This document shows positions 34,156-35,007 of a stretch of DNA of 35,007 bases, piece after piece (position 1 is the first letter of the stretch; every line of letters starts with the position of its first letter). The DNA is from Bacteroidota bacterium (GTDB lineage: Bacteria; Bacteroidota; Bacteroidia; NS11-12g; UBA955), in assembly GCA_005788145.1 (NCBI GenBank), contig SXYY01000101.1:1-35007 (forward strand), read 5' to 3'. The notes below the pieces were generated by a model. That model made no database searches. It was given only the letters and a program-made list of their open reading frames with translations, and was not told where the DNA came from. Both the position numbers and the translations under genes were made by a program.

Positions 34156-35007
34156 TTAAAAATTCCAAGTCATACATACATGTTGGATTGGCGTAAGAAT
34201 TTTACCTTCTTTTAGGCCCCAAGCCACTTCATAGCGAATTGGCATTTTAAGAACAACACTCCTTGCGCCAAATCCTGTTCCAACAATCCATGGATTCCTC
34301 TGCGCAAATACATTAACCCGATAATTCGATGTGTTCAACTGTACCAAATTAAAGGGGTTTTCAGCCGCGCCCAAACCATTCCCAATAAAGGCTGTGCCTA
34401 CATCCCAAAAGCCGTAAAGTTGCAGTTGTTGTAACAAAACAGACTTGGATAAATTTTGATGCATTGCGGCGTAAGGAGAAAGGGTGAGTTCAAGGTTCGT
34501 AACGACCGAGGAATGTCCCATTCTCTCGCCCAACTGAAATCCCCTTACATAGCCACCAATCCTGCGATAGGCATAATTGTCTTGTGCCTCAATGACCCCC
34601 AAATGCTTGGAATCCCATGGTTTGGGATCGATCCAACCTTCAGAGCCGCCAATCCAAAATTGCGTTTTTCGGTCACCCATACTCGCATTGAGTTGGAAAT
34701 TATATCCCATCGATATCCAAGATTTCAATTGCTTCCTGAATGCACCTCGAAACTGAAGATGATAGCCCATGTCCACGGAATTGTTGGCAAGTGAAAATCG
34801 GTATGCGACGATTTGACCGTCAATATCGTATTTGGCGCGATAATACTGACGAGGATTTCGACCATACAAACTGGTTTTTCCGAACAGAATGAACGATTTG
34901 CTGCCCAATTTTTCTTGGGCTTTTAACACATAGAAAGGTCCGTTGACCTTTTGAAATTGCACGTCTCGCTGAATAGCAACCGCCACGCCCAAGTCCAAAT
35001 ACTTAAA
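34156..35007 (-). CDS. outer-membrane beta-barrel protein, C-terminal part (cut by window edge)
   Basis: At least 284 residues are visible, read in from beyond the right edge, so the N-terminus is missing. The sequence alternates aromatic and small residues as in a beta-barrel. RIGGYVRGFQLGERMGHSSVVTNLELTLSP and LYGFWDVGTAF resemble the Omp85/BamA-type surface-antigen barrel, and the C-terminus ends in an aromatic strand (HVCMTWNF), which suits BAM-dependent insertion. Similar barrels in Bacteroidota are often joined to a WD40/PD40-like periplasmic part, which would lie outside the window. It may be co-transcribed with the mre operon 68 bases downstream, but that is an inference. Its function is not known. 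Confidence 0.7.
   Translation of the reverse strand, partial: FKYLDLGVAVAIQRDVQFQKVNGPFYVLKAQEKLGSKSFILFGKTSLYGRNPRQYYRAKYDIDGQIVAYRFSLANNSVDMGYHLQFRGAFRKQLKSWISMGYNFQLNASMGDRKTQFWIGGSEGWIDPKPWDSKHLGVIEAQDNYAYRRIGGYVRGFQLGERMGHSSVVTNLELTLSPYAAMHQNLSKSVLLQQLQLYGFWDVGTAFIGNGLGAAENPFNLVQLNTSNYRVNVFAQRNPWIVGTGFGARSVVLKMPIRYEVAWGLKEGKILTPIQHVCMTWNF

Noticed and set aside
1..35007. Search by eye for CRISPR arrays, tRNA/rRNA genes, insertion sequences, toxin-antitoxin or defence genes
   Set aside because: No spaced direct repeats, tRNA-like cloverleaf, transposase or known defence domain was found; the only repeats are within proteins (S1, TPR, FG-GAP).

Overview
The window is a gene-dense chromosomal segment of a Bacteroidota bacterium. 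The evidence is the alternative complex III operon actABCDEF, the mreBCD-mrdA-rodA cell-shape operon, Bacteroidota-type lipoproteins, and a recurring TAnnTTTG promoter box a few bases upstream of start codons that mostly lack a Shine-Dalgarno sequence. The lineage below phylum is not resolved; Flavobacteriales-like is a guess. No tRNA, rRNA, CRISPR array, insertion sequence, phage gene or origin was seen, and no gene-free stretch exceeds about 240 bases.

Layout. 1-3316: terminator, a membrane fatty acid desaturase (minus), then an M42 aminopeptidase overlapping an LpxL-type acyltransferase (plus). 3313-8500: a large GT-C/TPR membrane glycosyltransferase (minus) divergent from rpsA (ribosomal protein S1, plus). 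rpsA has a TTG start behind a full Shine-Dalgarno sequence and a C-terminal helix-hairpin-helix extension, and it ends at a strong terminator. 8507-9879: a His-rich membrane protein of probable NiCoT/LysE type, tail to tail with a queuosine-precursor transporter. 9989-11970: a secreted TPR protein and a lipoprotein lytic transglycosylase. 12183-20724: the act operon, from promoter to terminator, with no cytochrome oxidase gene attached. 20755-24707: valS facing a vanadium-haloperoxidase-like PAP2 lipoprotein. 24741-24972: a 51-residue very basic protein with its own promoter and terminator. 25012-34087 (minus): mreB-mreC-mreD-mrdA-rodA followed by a giant FG-GAP/UnbV surface lipoprotein. 34156-35007: the C-terminal part of an outer-membrane barrel protein cut by the window edge.

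How the parts work together. The act operon encodes a complete quinol:cytochrome c/acceptor oxidoreductase: multiheme ActA, Fe-S protein ActB, quinone-site membrane subunits ActC and ActF, ActD, and monoheme lipoprotein ActE. The mre/mrd/rod block encodes the elongasome: MreB filament, MreC/MreD scaffold, PBP2 transpeptidase and RodA glycosyltransferase. The lytic transglycosylase, acyltransferase and desaturase also serve the envelope.

Most of the window is core metabolism and envelope biology rather than an accessory island, and I do not see an unmistakable new system. The most promising signal is regulatory. rpsA keeps a perfect Shine-Dalgarno sequence and a non-ATG start in a genome segment where nearly all other genes lack one. 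This resembles the regulatory Shine-Dalgarno sites described for bS21 and bS18 genes in this phylum, but on a different ribosomal protein.
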